DNA of 64,000 nt from Acidimicrobiia bacterium (GCA_022820805.1 JAJEEV010000009.1:62001-126000), one strand, 5' to 3'; positions 40,066-51,104 are shown, counted from the first letter of the stretch. The notes: generated by a model from the letters alone, not told the origin. Made by a program: numbers and translations.

Positions 40066-42084
40066 GTGGCCCCTGACCAAGACACCGCGCCGAGCTTCAG
40101 CGAGCCGGCGCTGCCCGACGGCGATTACGCCTGGCACAAGCTGATCGGTCTCGACGAACTCGGCGAAAGCCGGGTCATGACGGTGACCGTGGGCCACGAG
40201 AGCCTCTGCGTGACCCGGACCGCCGACGGCGGCTACGGATGCCTCGGCAACGCCTGCCCGCACCAGGGCGGGCCGCTGGGGGAGGGGTCCATAGAGGGAG
40301 GCTGGCTGCGCTGCCCGTGGCACGGCTACGACTACTCGCCCAAGAACGGCAAGCCCCCGCCGCCCTTCGACGATGCCCCGGCCGCCTACCGAACCGAGGT
40401 GCGCGACGACGGCGTGTACGCGGCCCTGCCGGTCGAGCGGCCCCGCAAGCGCACTGTCTCCGACGTGTTGGTGGAGACGATGGTCGCCTGGGGCGTCACC
40501 CACGTCTTCGGCATGGTCGGGCACTCCAACCTCGGCTTCGCCGACGCGGTTCGGGCCGCCGAGAAGCGGGGCGAGCTGACCTTCGTCGGCATCCGCCACG
40601 AGGGCGCGGCCTCGTTCGCGGCCTGTGCCTACGGCAAGCTCACCGGCTCGCTGGCCGCTTGCTTCGCCATCGCCGGCCCCGGATCCACCAACCTGCTCAC
40701 CGGCCTGTACGACGCCAAGATGGACCGGGCGCCGGTGCTGGCCCTGTCGGGGCAGGTGCCCTCGAGGGTGCGGGGCCGGGGCGCCTTCCAGGACACCGAC
40801 CTGTCGGCCGCCTTCGCCGATGTCGCCCGCTACACCGCCACCGTTCAGGCCGGCTCCACGCACGCCGAGCTGATGACCCTGGCCTGCAAGACCGCAACCG
40901 TGGAGCGGGATGTGGCCCACCTGGTGCTGCCCGACGAGGTTCAGGTCCTGCCCGCGCCCTCGGGCGCAGCCGGCTCGCCCGGCTCCCCGCAGGGACGCAC
41001 CGGCTCGCGGGCCGTCGAACCTCCGGCCGAGGCGCTGGCCGCCGCGGTCGATGCCGTAGCAGGAGCGGCCCGGCCGCTGATCATCGTGGGCCACGGCGCC
41101 CGCGGCTCCATGACCGACATAGTCGCCCTCGCCGAGCAGATCGGCGCGCCGGTGGCCACGACGTTCAAGGGCAAGGGCCTGATCGGCGACGGCCATCCGC
41201 TGGGCTGCGGCGTGCTGGGCCGCTCGGGCACGCCCATCGCAAGCTGGTTCATGAACGAGTCCGATCTGCTGTTGACCTTCGGCGTGTCGTTCGCCAACCA
41301 CACCGGCATCGCCGACTACAAGCCGACCGTGCAGGTGGACTTCGACCCGATGGCGTTGGGCCGGTTCCACCCGGTGGACGTGCCGGTGCTGGCCGAGGTG
41401 GGCGTGGCGGCCCGGGCTCTGGCCGAGGCCATGCCCGCTAGTCGCCGGTGCCAGGACCTGCGGCCCGAGGTGGCCGAGCGCTGGGCCATCTGGCGCGACG
41501 AGAAGGCCCGGCGCCGGTCCGACGACCGGGGCGAGGGCCTCAACGCGGCGTCGGTGTTCGACGCGCTCAGCCGGCTGGTGCCCGCCGACGCCATCGTCCC
41601 GGTGGACGTGGGCAACCACGCCTACTCGTTCGGGCGATACTTCGAGACCAGGGGCCAGACCGTGCTGATGTCTGGCTACCTGGGGTCCATCGGCTTCTCG
41701 CTGCCCGCGGCCATGGGCTGCTGGGCCGCCACCCAGAGCCGTCCCGAGCACGCCGGCCGGGCGGTCGTGTCGGTGTCGGGCGACGGCGGCTTCGGCCAGT
41801 ACGCCATGGAGCTCACCACCGCGGCCAAGCACGGCATGGACATCACCCACGTGCTGTTGAACAACAACGAGCTGGGCAAGATCTCCAAGGAGCAGCGGGC
41901 CGCCGAACTCGACGTGTGGCAGACCTCGCTGCACAACCCCGACTTCGCGGCCTTCGCCGAACTCTGCGGCGCCCGCGGCTTCCGGGTCTCGGCTCTCGAC
42001 CAGCTCGACGACGCCATCGAGGCTGCCCTCGACCACCAGGGCCCCGCCCTAGTAGAGATCCTCACCGACCCCCTCCTCGTCTGA
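40066..42084 (+). CDS. Rieske-domain fused thiamine-diphosphate enzyme
   Basis: A 672-residue protein. Residues about 20-122 form a Rieske ferredoxin domain (CPH at 64-66, CPWHGYDY from 83). The rest is a complete acetolactate-synthase/oxalyl-CoA decarboxylase-type ThDP enzyme: catalytic Glu 179 (GIRHEGAASFAA), central domain, and ThDP/Mg site GDG at 572-574 through NN at 599-600. Such fusion is unusual; the cluster could take electrons from the ThDP carbanion, making the enzyme an oxidative decarboxylase. The GTG at 40066 has CGGAGGG seven bases upstream, and the frame is uninterrupted across the junction. Substrate unknown. Confidence 0.88.
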   Translation: MAPDQDTAPSFSEPALPDGDYAWHKLIGLDELGESRVMTVTVGHESLCVTRTADGGYGCLGNACPHQGGPLGEGSIEGGWLRCPWHGYDYSPKNGKPPPPFDDAPAAYRTEVRDDGVYAALPVERPRKRTVSDVLVETMVAWGVTHVFGMVGHSNLGFADAVRAAEKRGELTFVGIRHEGAASFAACAYGKLTGSLAACFAIAGPGSTNLLTGLYDAKMDRAPVLALSGQVPSRVRGRGAFQDTDLSAAFADVARYTATVQAGSTHAELMTLACKTATVERDVAHLVLPDEVQVLPAPSGAAGSPGSPQGRTGSRAVEPPAEALAAAVDAVAGAARPLIIVGHGARGSMTDIVALAEQIGAPVATTFKGKGLIGDGHPLGCGVLGRSGTPIASWFMNESDLLLTFGVSFANHTGIADYKPTVQVDFDPMALGRFHPVDVPVLAEVGVAARALAEAMPASRRCQDLRPEVAERWAIWRDEKARRRSDDRGEGLNAASVFDALSRLVPADAIVPVDVGNHAYSFGRYFETRGQTVLMSGYLGSIGFSLPAAMGCWAATQSRPEHAGRAVVSVSGDGGFGQYAMELTTAAKHGMDITHVLLNNNELGKISKEQRAAELDVWQTSLHNPDFAAFAELCGARGFRVSALDQLDDAIEAALDHQGPALVEILTDPLLV

Positions 42085-42269
42085 TCCCATCGCCCTCCGG
42101 CTGGCTTCCTGGACCCACCCCTACGGCGGTGGTGGTTGTCGGGGGAAGTTCAGGGACATCCCCGAGTGGGCTGCAACCGGCCGATCGGCACCATGGGAGC
42201 GTGGATGAGGCCGTGCCGGAGACGCAGGCTGCCGGGAGCAACGGAGTCCCGCAGCCGTATGCTCGGCCG

Positions 42270-43193
42270 GTGACCATCGTCGAGACGCAGGCGTTGACGC
42301 AGCGTTTCGGCCCGACCGTCGCCCTCGACGGCCTCGACCTGCAGATGCAGCCCGGTGTGACCGGGCTCGTCGGGGCCAATGGCGCGGGCAAGACCACCCT
42401 GCTCAACGCCATGCTCGGCCTGCGGATCCCCACGTCGGGGTCGGTGACGGTGATGGGCTTCGACCCGCAGAAGGCGGGCCACAAGCTCAGGGCCAAGGTC
42501 GGATTCGCACCTGAGCGCAACGTGCTGCCCGACGAGATGCGGGCCGTCGACTTCGTCCGTCACCTCGCCGAGGTGCAGGGCCTGCCCCGCTCCGAGGCCC
42601 GCAACCGGGCCTCCGACAGCCTGTGGCTGGTCGGCCTGGGCGAGGAGCGGACCCGCACCCTGGGCACCATGTCGACAGGACAGCGCCAGCGGGTGAAGCT
42701 GGCCCAGGCCATCGCCTCGGACCCCAAACTGGTGCTGCTCGACGAGCCCACCGACGGCCTCGACCCGGTGCAGCGCAGCGAGATGCTTACCCTCATCGGG
42801 CAGATCAGCCGCGACTTCTCCATGAACGTGGTGCTGTCGTCGCACGTGCTCGAAGAGGTTGAGCGGATCTGCGACCACGTCGTGGCCCTCGACGCCGGCC
42901 GGCTGGTGGCCTGCGGGCCCATCACGGAGCTGATCGGCGCCGGCGACGGGATCACCCTCGAGCTGGTGGACGTGGCCGAGCCGGCCGGGTCGGTCGAGGC
43001 GGTGGAGTCGGCACTCCGGTCCGGCGGCCTCGACGTGCAGCGGACCGAGACCACCTTGAGGCTCCGGGGAGCGGATTTCGAGGAGCTCTGCGACCGGGCC
43101 CGTGACGCGGTGGCCGCAGCCGGGGCCCGCGTGCGCCGCTTGGAGACCCGGCGCCGCACGCTCGAGGATCTCTTCGAGGACGCCCCCCGATGA
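42270..43193 (+). CDS. ABC-2-type exporter ATP-binding protein
   Basis: A 307-residue ATPase. Walker A GANGAGKTT, signature STGQRQRVKLAQA, Walker B LVLLDEPTDGLDP and the switch His in SSHVLEE are intact. The DrrA/CcmA-like C-terminal domain is present. The GTG at 42270 is six bases after TATGCT (42258-42263), a plausible -10, and lacks a ribosome site, so the message may be leaderless; other in-frame GTGs lie up to 60 bp upstream. It is first of a four-gene chain with ATGA overlaps (ATPase, permease, ATPase, permease). Cargo unknown. Confidence 0.87.
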   Translation: MTIVETQALTQRFGPTVALDGLDLQMQPGVTGLVGANGAGKTTLLNAMLGLRIPTSGSVTVMGFDPQKAGHKLRAKVGFAPERNVLPDEMRAVDFVRHLAEVQGLPRSEARNRASDSLWLVGLGEERTRTLGTMSTGQRQRVKLAQAIASDPKLVLLDEPTDGLDPVQRSEMLTLIGQISRDFSMNVVLSSHVLEEVERICDHVVALDAGRLVACGPITELIGAGDGITLELVDVAEPAGSVEAVESALRSGGLDVQRTETTLRLRGADFEELCDRARDAVAAAGARVRRLETRRRTLEDLFEDAPR

Positions 43194-44164
43194 CCGACCC
43201 CGTGCCCGGCATCACACCCGGCGCCGATACCGCCGACACGGCCGACACCGCCCGGATCATCGATCAGGGCTACCGGTCCTACGACGGTCCGCGCTCCGGC
43301 CTGCCGGGTGCGATGCGCTCGGTCGTTCGCTTCTCGGTGCGCCACACCCTCGGGCTGGGCCGTTCGGCCCGTCACAAGATCCTGCCCTGGCTCGCGGTGG
43401 TGATCGCCCTGGTCCCGGCGGTGGTCTTCGTGGGGCTGGCGGTGGTGCTCGACATCGACATGATCGCGGACGAGATACTGCCCGACTACCACGAGTACTA
43501 CGACTTCATCGGCTTCGCCCTGCTGTTCTACTGCGGCATCGTGGTGCCCGACATCCTGGTGGCCGACCGCCGCAACGGCATGCTCCAGATGTACCTGTCA
43601 ACCCCCCTTCAGCGATGGAGCTACCTCGTCTCGAAGGGGCTGGCGGTGGTGCTGACGCTGGCGGTCCTGACGGTCGGGCCGGTGCTGTTCCTGCTGGTGG
43701 CCCGCACCATCGAGGGTTCGGGCCCCGACGGGTTCGCCGAGTGGATCACGGTGTTCGTGCGCATCGTCGCGGCCGGTGTGGCCATCTCCGCCGCGTTCAC
43801 CGCGGCCAGCCTGGCCGCTGCGAGCCTCACCGACCGCCGGGTCTTCGCCACCATCGGAGTGGTCGCGCTGCTGTGGGGCAGCGGCGGCCTGACGCTCGCC
43901 CTGGTGGACGTGGCCGACATGAGTGAGCGGCTCTACGCCTTCGACCTCGGCGGGATCTCCGACGAACTCAAGAACAGGATCTACGGCGTCGAGGGGCTGG
44001 CTCCCCTGGGTGGGGAGCCCGACCTGCCCGAAGGCGAGAGCCTCCCAGGGGCCGGACGGGCCGAACTGTCCACGCTGTTCGTGGTCGCGGCCAACCTCGC
44101 GTGGGTGGCTGTGGGCTCGGCGGTCGTGTGGTGGCGCTACCGGCGACTGGCGCTGAGCCGATGA
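43190..44164 (+). CDS. ABC-2-type transporter permease
   Basis: A 324-residue membrane protein with about six hydrophobic helices: LPWLAVVIALVPAVVFVGLA, FIGFALLFYCGIVVPDIL, GLAVVLTLAVLTVGPVLFLL and others towards the C-terminus. IVVPDILVADRRNGMLQMYL is the ABC-2 permease motif next to the coupling helix. An unusually long loop (about residues 250-285) precedes the last helix. It overlaps the upstream ATPase and the downstream ATPase by ATGA each. Paired with the ATPase at 42270. Confidence 0.84.
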   Translation: MTDPVPGITPGADTADTADTARIIDQGYRSYDGPRSGLPGAMRSVVRFSVRHTLGLGRSARHKILPWLAVVIALVPAVVFVGLAVVLDIDMIADEILPDYHEYYDFIGFALLFYCGIVVPDILVADRRNGMLQMYLSTPLQRWSYLVSKGLAVVLTLAVLTVGPVLFLLVARTIEGSGPDGFAEWITVFVRIVAAGVAISAAFTAASLAAASLTDRRVFATIGVVALLWGSGGLTLALVDVADMSERLYAFDLGGISDELKNRIYGVEGLAPLGGEPDLPEGESLPGAGRAELSTLFVVAANLAWVAVGSAVVWWRYRRLALSR

Positions 44165-45117
44165 GTACCGTCCCGCCCCCTCCGCCCCCGCCGTCCAACG
44201 GCTCGGCCATGGTCGAGGTGAACGGCGTGTCGAAGGTGTTCGGGGACGTGGTGGCGGTCTCGGACGTGAGCTTCTCGGTGCGGTCCGGGGTGACTGCCCT
44301 GCTGGGACCCAACGGCGCGGGCAAGTCCACCCTCTTCAGGGTCATGTGCGGGCTGACACCGCCCACCAAGGGCACCGTTCGGGTGCTCGGCGCCGACGCC
44401 CGCCGCGACCGCGACGTGCGGGGCCGCATCGGCCTCGTCCCCCAGCAGGACGGGCTGTTCGAACGGCTCAGCGCCCTGCAGTTCGTGACCCTGGCGGCCG
44501 CGACCGAAGCCGTCGCCGAGCCGCAGCGGGCAGCCCAGCGCGCCCTGGGAGTGGTGGACCTCGACGCGGACGACTCCAGGCCGGTGGCCGGGTTCTCCAA
44601 GGGGATGCGCCAGCGGGTGAAGCTGGCCGCCGCGCTGGTGCACGACCCCGAGGTGCTGATCCTCGACGAGCCCCTCACCGGGCTCGACCCGGTGCAGCGG
44701 CGCCGCATGATCGCACTGTTCCACGGGCTGGGCGACGAGGGCCGCTGCGTGCTGGTGTCGAGCCACGTCCTCGAGGAGGTCGCCCGTCTCGGGTCCCGGA
44801 TCCTGATGATCGCCCAGGGGCGCCTGGCCGCCACCGGCGACTACCGCGAGCTGCGCGAGCTGATGGACGACCGCCCCCACCGGATCCGCATCGCGGTGGA
44901 CCGGCCCCGGCAGTTCGCGGCGGCCCTGGTGGAGTCGGGCACGGCCGTGGGGGTGAGCGTCGGTCGAGACTCGATCGTCGTGGACACCCGCGACGTCGAT
45001 CGCCTCGGCCGGGAGGTCGCTCCGCTGGCGCAGCGTCTCGAGGCTCGCCTGTCGCGGGTCGCCCCCCTCGACGAGGACCTCGAGTCGGTGTTCCGCTACC
45101 TGCTGGAGAAGCGATGA
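44161..45117 (+). CDS. ABC-2-type exporter ATP-binding protein
   Basis: A 318-residue ATPase starting with a run of prolines (residues 5-11). Walker A GPNGAGKST, signature SKGMRQRVKLAAA, Walker B VLILDEPLTGLDP, switch His in SSHVLEE. The signature LSGGQ is SKGMR, as in DrrA/CcmA-like exporters. It is paired with the permease at 45114. ATGA overlap with the preceding permease stop fixes the ATG at 44161. With the 42270 ATPase it would form a heteromeric or two-part exporter. Confidence 0.87.
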   Translation: MSTVPPPPPPPSNGSAMVEVNGVSKVFGDVVAVSDVSFSVRSGVTALLGPNGAGKSTLFRVMCGLTPPTKGTVRVLGADARRDRDVRGRIGLVPQQDGLFERLSALQFVTLAAATEAVAEPQRAAQRALGVVDLDADDSRPVAGFSKGMRQRVKLAAALVHDPEVLILDEPLTGLDPVQRRRMIALFHGLGDEGRCVLVSSHVLEEVARLGSRILMIAQGRLAATGDYRELRELMDDRPHRIRIAVDRPRQFAAALVESGTAVGVSVGRDSIVVDTRDVDRLGREVAPLAQRLEARLSRVAPLDEDLESVFRYLLEKR

Positions 45118-45902
45118 CCGCGCCGCGGCCCGCCCCGACCCGCCGGAACGTGCCCAGCCTCCGGGCTGCGGCCCTGACCTACCGCGTGCTGGTCCGCCAG
45201 GTCGTCACGCCGGGCAAGCTCGTCGCGCTGGGCTCGCTGGGCGCGCTGATCATCCTGGTGGGCTGGCTGGTCGGCATCACCGCGGGCGACCGCGACCGCA
45301 GCGCCGCCGAGTTGCTGAGAGACGGCGCCGGCTACGCCGACGGCTTCGGCCTGATCATCCTCGTGCCCATCGTGGCGCTCGTGTTCGGCTCCTCGGTGCT
45401 GGGAGAGACCCGAGAGGACGGCACCCTCGTCTACCTGTGGCTGCGTCCCATGGGCCGAGCCCCGGTCGTGGCCGGCGCGGCCGCCGCAGCGGCAACCGCG
45501 GCGCTGCCGCTGACCGTGATTCCGACCGCGTTGGGCGGCCTGCTGGCCGCCGACAGTGTCTCGGGATCCGGCGACCTTGCTGTCGCCGCCGCAGCCGCGG
45601 CCGCGCTGGGAACCGCGGCCTACTCGTCGCTGTTCGTGCTCCTGGGACTGCTGGTGCGCAAGCCGATCATGTGGGGCATCGGTTACGTGCTGTTGTGGGA
45701 GGGTCTGGCCGTCGGCCTGGGCGACTTCGCGGCCCGGTTGTCGTTGCGGGGCTACACCCGGTCGGTGCTCAGCCGTGTCGGCGACATCGACTACGGCTTC
45801 GACGCCTACACAACCACCACCGCGCTGATCGTGCTGGCCGCGGTGGCGGTCGCGGGTCTGGCCCTGGCCGCAGTGAGGCTCAACCGCCTCGAAGTCGACT
45901 AG
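45114..45902 (+). CDS. ABC-2-type transporter permease
   Basis: A 262-residue membrane protein with about six helices, including LVALGSLGALIILVGWLVGI and FGLIILVPIVALVFGSSVLG. GETREDGTLVYLWLRPM is the usual coupling segment of ABC-2 permeases of the NosY/DrrB kind. It overlaps the ATPase at 44161 by ATGA. A hairpin at 45924-45962 follows in the convergent gap with the crotonase gene. Confidence 0.84.
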   Translation: MTAPRPAPTRRNVPSLRAAALTYRVLVRQVVTPGKLVALGSLGALIILVGWLVGITAGDRDRSAAELLRDGAGYADGFGLIILVPIVALVFGSSVLGETREDGTLVYLWLRPMGRAPVVAGAAAAAATAALPLTVIPTALGGLLAADSVSGSGDLAVAAAAAAALGTAAYSSLFVLLGLLVRKPIMWGIGYVLLWEGLAVGLGDFAARLSLRGYTRSVLSRVGDIDYGFDAYTTTTALIVLAAVAVAGLALAAVRLNRLEVD

Positions 45903-45923
45903 CGGGCCGCCCCCTGCCGGAAT

Positions 45924-45962
45924 CGATGGCGATGCGGCCCTGGAGGCACATGCCCGCCATCG
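45924..45962. terminator. Candidate bidirectional hairpin between convergent genes
   Basis: An 8-bp stem (CGATGGCG at 45924-45931 with CGCCATCG at 45955-45962) encloses a 23-base loop in the 72-bp convergent gap between the exporter and the crotonase gene. GGTTT follows on the plus strand, a weak tail. The large loop lowers confidence. Confidence 0.35.
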
Positions 45963-45974
45963 GTTTCGGAGGTG

Positions 45975-46751
45975 CTAGCGGCCGGTGAAGGTGGCCTTGC
46001 CGGGGCCCTGCTCGAGGAAGCTGGCCACCCCGATGGAGGCGTCCTCGGTGTCGAAGCAGGCGCCGAACTGCTCGGTCTCGCAGGCCACCGCATCGGCCAG
46101 CGACAGGGCCAGGCCGTCCATCACCGCCTGCTTGGCCATGCGCAGCGCGGCGGGGCCGGCGGCGTAGCCCGCGGCCATCTCCACCGCCGCGTCGTAGGTC
46201 TCCTCGGGGGGATGCACCGCCGAGACCAGGCCGATGGCGAGGGCCTCGTCGGGATGCACGTTGCGACCGGTGTAGATGATCTCCTTGGCTCGGGTGACGC
46301 CCACCAGGCGGGGGAGTCGCTGGGTGCCGCCGCCGCCGGGGATGATCCCGAGGCGGATCTCGGGCTGGCCCAGGACAGCGTCCTCTGCGGCCACCCTGAA
46401 GTCGGTGGCCATGGCCATCTCCATGCCGCCGCCGAGCGCGTAGCCGTTCACGGCCGACACCGTGACCTGGGGCATGTTCTCCACCGCGAGGAACGCGTCG
46501 TTGAAGACGCGCGACAGCGCTTGGGCCTCGGCTGCGCCGAGGCCGGTGAATCCTCCGATGTCGGCGCCGGCCGCGAAGATCCTCGGACCTCCCCACACCA
46601 CCGCAGCCCTTACGTCGCCGTCGGCCGCGATGGCGTTGGCGGCGTCGGTCAGCTCAGCGAGCATCTGCGGGTTTATGGCGTTCATCTTGGGCCGGTCGAT
46701 GCGGATGGTGGCTACACCCCCGCCGGTCTCGACTCGAACGAACTCTCCCAT
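45975..46751 (-). CDS. Enoyl-CoA hydratase/isomerase (crotonase)
   Basis: A 258-residue crotonase. The oxyanion-hole segment is AAGADIGGF, the second GYALGGGMEMAM, and the acidic active-site region QPEIRLGIIPGGGGTQRLPRLVG. Both catalytic Glu positions of hydratases are filled (GMEMAM and QPEIRLG). GGAGGG about 10 bases upstream and the family start fix the ATG at 46751. It is divergent from the SDR at 46848. A beta-oxidation-like hydration step is likely. Confidence 0.9.
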   Translation of the reverse strand: MGEFVRVETGGGVATIRIDRPKMNAINPQMLAELTDAANAIAADGDVRAAVVWGGPRIFAAGADIGGFTGLGAAEAQALSRVFNDAFLAVENMPQVTVSAVNGYALGGGMEMAMATDFRVAAEDAVLGQPEIRLGIIPGGGGTQRLPRLVGVTRAKEIIYTGRNVHPDEALAIGLVSAVHPPEETYDAAVEMAAGYAAGPAALRMAKQAVMDGLALSLADAVACETEQFGACFDTEDASIGVASFLEQGPGKATFTGR

Positions 46752-46847
46752 GCTGGTCTGCCCTCCCTGTCGCCGGCCGGCAAACCCTAGTGGCCACCGC
46801 GCGGCAGTATCGTCGCGGTGGCTCCAGGCCACCGGAGAGGAGACCCG

Positions 46848-47651
46848 TTGGACCCTTCCCCCGACAGCATCCTGCTCACTGACCGGATCGCGGTCGTGAC
46901 CGGCGCGGGCCGGGGGATCGGCGCGGCCACCGCGGTGGCCCTGGCCCGATTCGGTGCCGATGTGGCCGTGTTCGACATGGACCCCACGCACCTTCCCGAG
47001 ACCGTCGCCGGAGTGGAGGCGGCCGGGCGCCGGTGCCTGCCCGACGTACTCGACGCCCGCGACGACGAGGCGGTGGCCGGGTTCCTGCAGCGGGCGCATG
47101 ACGACCTCGGCCCCATCGACGTGCTCGTCAACAACGCGGGAGGCACCTTCAAGGCTCGTTTCGCCGACGTGTCGCCCAAGGGCGAGCACGCCTTGATCAG
47201 GGAGAACTTCGCCACCGTCACCAACTGCGTTCGCCACGGCGTGCCGCTCATGTCCGACGGCGGTGCCATCGTCAACGTCACCTCGGTGGAGGCCTACCAC
47301 TCGGCCCCCGGCTTCGGGGTCTACGCGGCCATGAAGGCGGCGGTGGCGCAGTTCACCAAGACCCTGGCCGTGGAGTACGGGCACCGGGGCATCCGGGTCA
47401 ACTGCGTCGCCCCCGACATGATGCCCACACCCGGCGACGAAGCCCTCGCCGAGGGCGGGACCCACCTCATCGAGGGCACGTTTCCCACCCCGTTGCGGCG
47501 AATGGGCGCGGCGGAGGAGTGTGCGGCCGCGATCGTGTTCCTGGCCTCCGACATGGCCAGCTTCATCAACGGGACGTCGATCCCCGTGGACGGCGGCACC
47601 ATCGCGTCCGGCAACTGGAAGACCCGCCTCGACGGCACCTTCGGCCTGTAG
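46848..47651 (+). CDS. Short-chain dehydrogenase/reductase
   Basis: A 267-residue SDR with TGAGRGIG, NNAG and catalytic YAAMK (Y-x3-K). The TTG at 46848 is selected because GAGGAG lies five bases before it and the domain follows at once. The gene is divergent from the crotonase and ends 21 bp from the convergent cupin gene. The C-terminus (NGTSIPVDGGTIASGNW) is typical. Substrate not known. Confidence 0.86.
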   Translation: MDPSPDSILLTDRIAVVTGAGRGIGAATAVALARFGADVAVFDMDPTHLPETVAGVEAAGRRCLPDVLDARDDEAVAGFLQRAHDDLGPIDVLVNNAGGTFKARFADVSPKGEHALIRENFATVTNCVRHGVPLMSDGGAIVNVTSVEAYHSAPGFGVYAAMKAAVAQFTKTLAVEYGHRGIRVNCVAPDMMPTPGDEALAEGGTHLIEGTFPTPLRRMGAAEECAAAIVFLASDMASFINGTSIPVDGGTIASGNWKTRLDGTFGL

Positions 47652-47672
47652 CCCGGCTCGCCCCCGCCCGGC

Positions 47673-48140
47673 TCAGGTGACGACGTTCGGTCGGGGCAGC
47701 CCCTGGGCCTCGCACATGGCGTAGTAGGCGGCCAGGACGCCCGGGCCGTCGGTGACCGACTCCACGTTGCCGTCGGCGTCGAGGTTGAGGTTCACGCCGT
47801 GGATCTGGAACCACACGTCGCTCGGCTCGGTGTTGTCGGCCGGGGTGGTGAGCGTGTGGACGCTGCCGGCCGGCTCGAACAGGAACGACCCGGCCCGGTT
47901 GACCTCCGGGTACTCGAGATACTTCCAGGCGCCGCTGAGCGTGTGGGCATAGACCGGACCGGTGTGGCGGTGCGTCTGGATGACAACGCCGGGAGCGAAC
48001 CGGTTCCGGAGGATCCACAGCCCCTCGTCGGAGCGCACCATCATCACCTTGAGCTCGATGCCGCCGCCAGCGTCCGCCCACGGCAGCTCCTCGTCGCCGC
48101 GGTGGGCGGCGGCTGCAGGCTCGGCGGACGCAGTAGTCAT
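47673..48140 (-). CDS. Cupin protein, 2,4'-dihydroxyacetophenone dioxygenase-like
   Basis: A 155-residue single-domain cupin. Metal-site motif APGVVIQTHRHTGPVYAHTL, then GAWKYLEYPEV, and FEPAGSVHTL match the 2,4'-dihydroxyacetophenone dioxygenase/ChrR-like group, which cleaves a C-C bond in hydroxyacetophenones using iron. The His pair and the later His are present. The ATG at 48140 begins the domain; a run of Ala and Glu follows. It lies 17 bp after the PAC2 gene in transcription order. Assignment to this cupin subgroup is by pattern only. Confidence 0.72.
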   Translation of the reverse strand: MTTASAEPAAAAHRGDEELPWADAGGGIELKVMMVRSDEGLWILRNRFAPGVVIQTHRHTGPVYAHTLSGAWKYLEYPEVNRAGSFLFEPAGSVHTLTTPADNTEPSDVWFQIHGVNLNLDADGNVESVTDGPGVLAAYYAMCEAQGLPRPNVVT

Positions 48141-48157
48141 CTGGTTCTCCTTCGATC

Positions 48158-49015
48158 TCAGTCGGAGGTGTCCTGCTGGCGCAGGAAGCGCTCGAACTCG
48201 GCGCCCAGATCGTCGGGGCTCGGCACGCTGCGCTTGGCCCGGGCGTCGGCGCGGGCCTCGAGACGCCGTACGTAGGCGACCACATCGTCGTCGGAGTTCA
48301 TGGCGTCGTTCACCCGCTGCTCCCACTCCTCTGCGGCCTCGTCGAGTTCCGGCCAGCCGGTCGGGATGCCCGTCACCCGCTCGAAGCGCTCCAGCAGGGC
48401 TCGAGCCCCCTTCGGGTTCGGGGCCCCCGACACGTAGTGGGGCACGGCCACCCTCAACGACACCGCCGGAACGCTGAGCCTCTCGAAGCGCTCGTGGAGC
48501 ACGCCCACGATCCCGGTCGGGCCCTCGTAGGTGGGACGGTCCAGGCCCCAAGCCTTGGCCAGGCCCGGGTCGGCGCTGGAGCCGGTCACAAGGAACGGCC
48601 GGGTGTGGGGGATGTCGGCGATGTGCGCACCCACGGTCACCAGCGTGGACGCCCCGGAACGGGAGGAGAGCTCCACGATGATGTCGGTGTACGTTCGCCA
48701 GCTCAGCTGCGGCTCGGCCCCCACCACCAGCACCAGGTCGTGCTGGCCGTCGGGCGGGCGGAGCACGAAGACGTCGTTGGAGGGCCATACGATCTCACGG
48801 CGGTCATCCCGCAACCGGACGTCGGGACGCTGCTCCGCGAAGTTGAAGAACTCCTCGGGGTCGATGTGGGCCACCTTGATCGCGTCGCTGCGCTCGCTCA
48901 GCCATTCGAGGGCGCCCGTCGCCGCACCGCCCACGTCGAACCAGCCCTGGAAGGCGGTCACCAGCATCGGCGACCGCAACTCCGGCAGCGTCTCCTCCCA
49001 CACCAGATGGCTCAC
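48158..49015 (-). CDS. PAC2-family (proteasome assembly chaperone-like) protein
   Basis: A 285-residue PAC2-family protein: LVTAFQGWFDVGGAATGALEWL near the start, DLVLVVGAEPQLSWRTY, and VTVGAHIADIPHTRP. Actinobacteria with a proteasome carry such proteins, although their role outside eukaryotes is not settled. The C-terminal 60 residues are Glu/Arg-rich helix. The GTG at 49015 starts exactly at the domain (SHLVWEETLPEL). It is divergent from the leucine leader and leuA. Confidence 0.84.
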   Translation of the reverse strand: MSHLVWEETLPELRSPMLVTAFQGWFDVGGAATGALEWLSERSDAIKVAHIDPEEFFNFAEQRPDVRLRDDRREIVWPSNDVFVLRPPDGQHDLVLVVGAEPQLSWRTYTDIIVELSSRSGASTLVTVGAHIADIPHTRPFLVTGSSADPGLAKAWGLDRPTYEGPTGIVGVLHERFERLSVPAVSLRVAVPHYVSGAPNPKGARALLERFERVTGIPTGWPELDEAAEEWEQRVNDAMNSDDDVVAYVRRLEARADARAKRSVPSPDDLGAEFERFLRQQDTSD

Positions 49016-49079
49016 CCCTCCAGCATGGCGCGGATCGCACCCCGATCGCACACCTGTCGCGGCCCGGGCGGTCGCGGCG

Positions 49080-49108
49080 TTGGACGCAGGCTGCGGCTCG
49101 GCTAACGT
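49080..49108 (+). promoter_or_regulatory. Promoter of the leucine leader
   Basis: TTGGAC (49080-49085), a 17-bp spacer and TAACGT (49103-49108, of the TANNNT type common in actinobacteria) lie just ahead of the leader-peptide GTG at 49117. The expected transcript start is at or beside that codon, so the leader peptide would be translated without a ribosome binding site. Confidence 0.5.
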
Positions 49109-49116
49109 ATGTGGCC

Positions 49117-49151
49117 GTGACCACCTTCGCCGACCTCCTGCTTCTCGTGTA

Positions 49152-49152
<1 letters not shown>
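49117..49152 (+). CDS. Leucine leader peptide (VTTFADLLLLV)
   Basis: An 11-codon frame read from GTG at 49117 to TAG at 49150 with four Leu codons in a row (CTC CTG CTT CTC at 49135-49146), a run expected of an attenuation leader. Ribosome stalling here when Leu-tRNA is scarce would decide which downstream hairpin forms. It sits 168 bp ahead of leuA. A longer form starting with GTG at 49111 is in frame. The gap contains no other gene. Confidence 0.75.
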
Positions 49153-51054
<1,902 letters not shown>

Positions 51055-51104
51055 TCAGAGCGGGAGAGCGGGCGGCATCCCGGTTAGGCGGGCAGACTGG
51101 GGCT

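Noticed and set aside
42091-42269. Upstream GTG codons (around 42200-42220) as start of the exporter ATPase
   Set aside because: They would add a tail without similarity to the family; the GTG at 42270 falls at the domain start behind a -10-like TATGCT.
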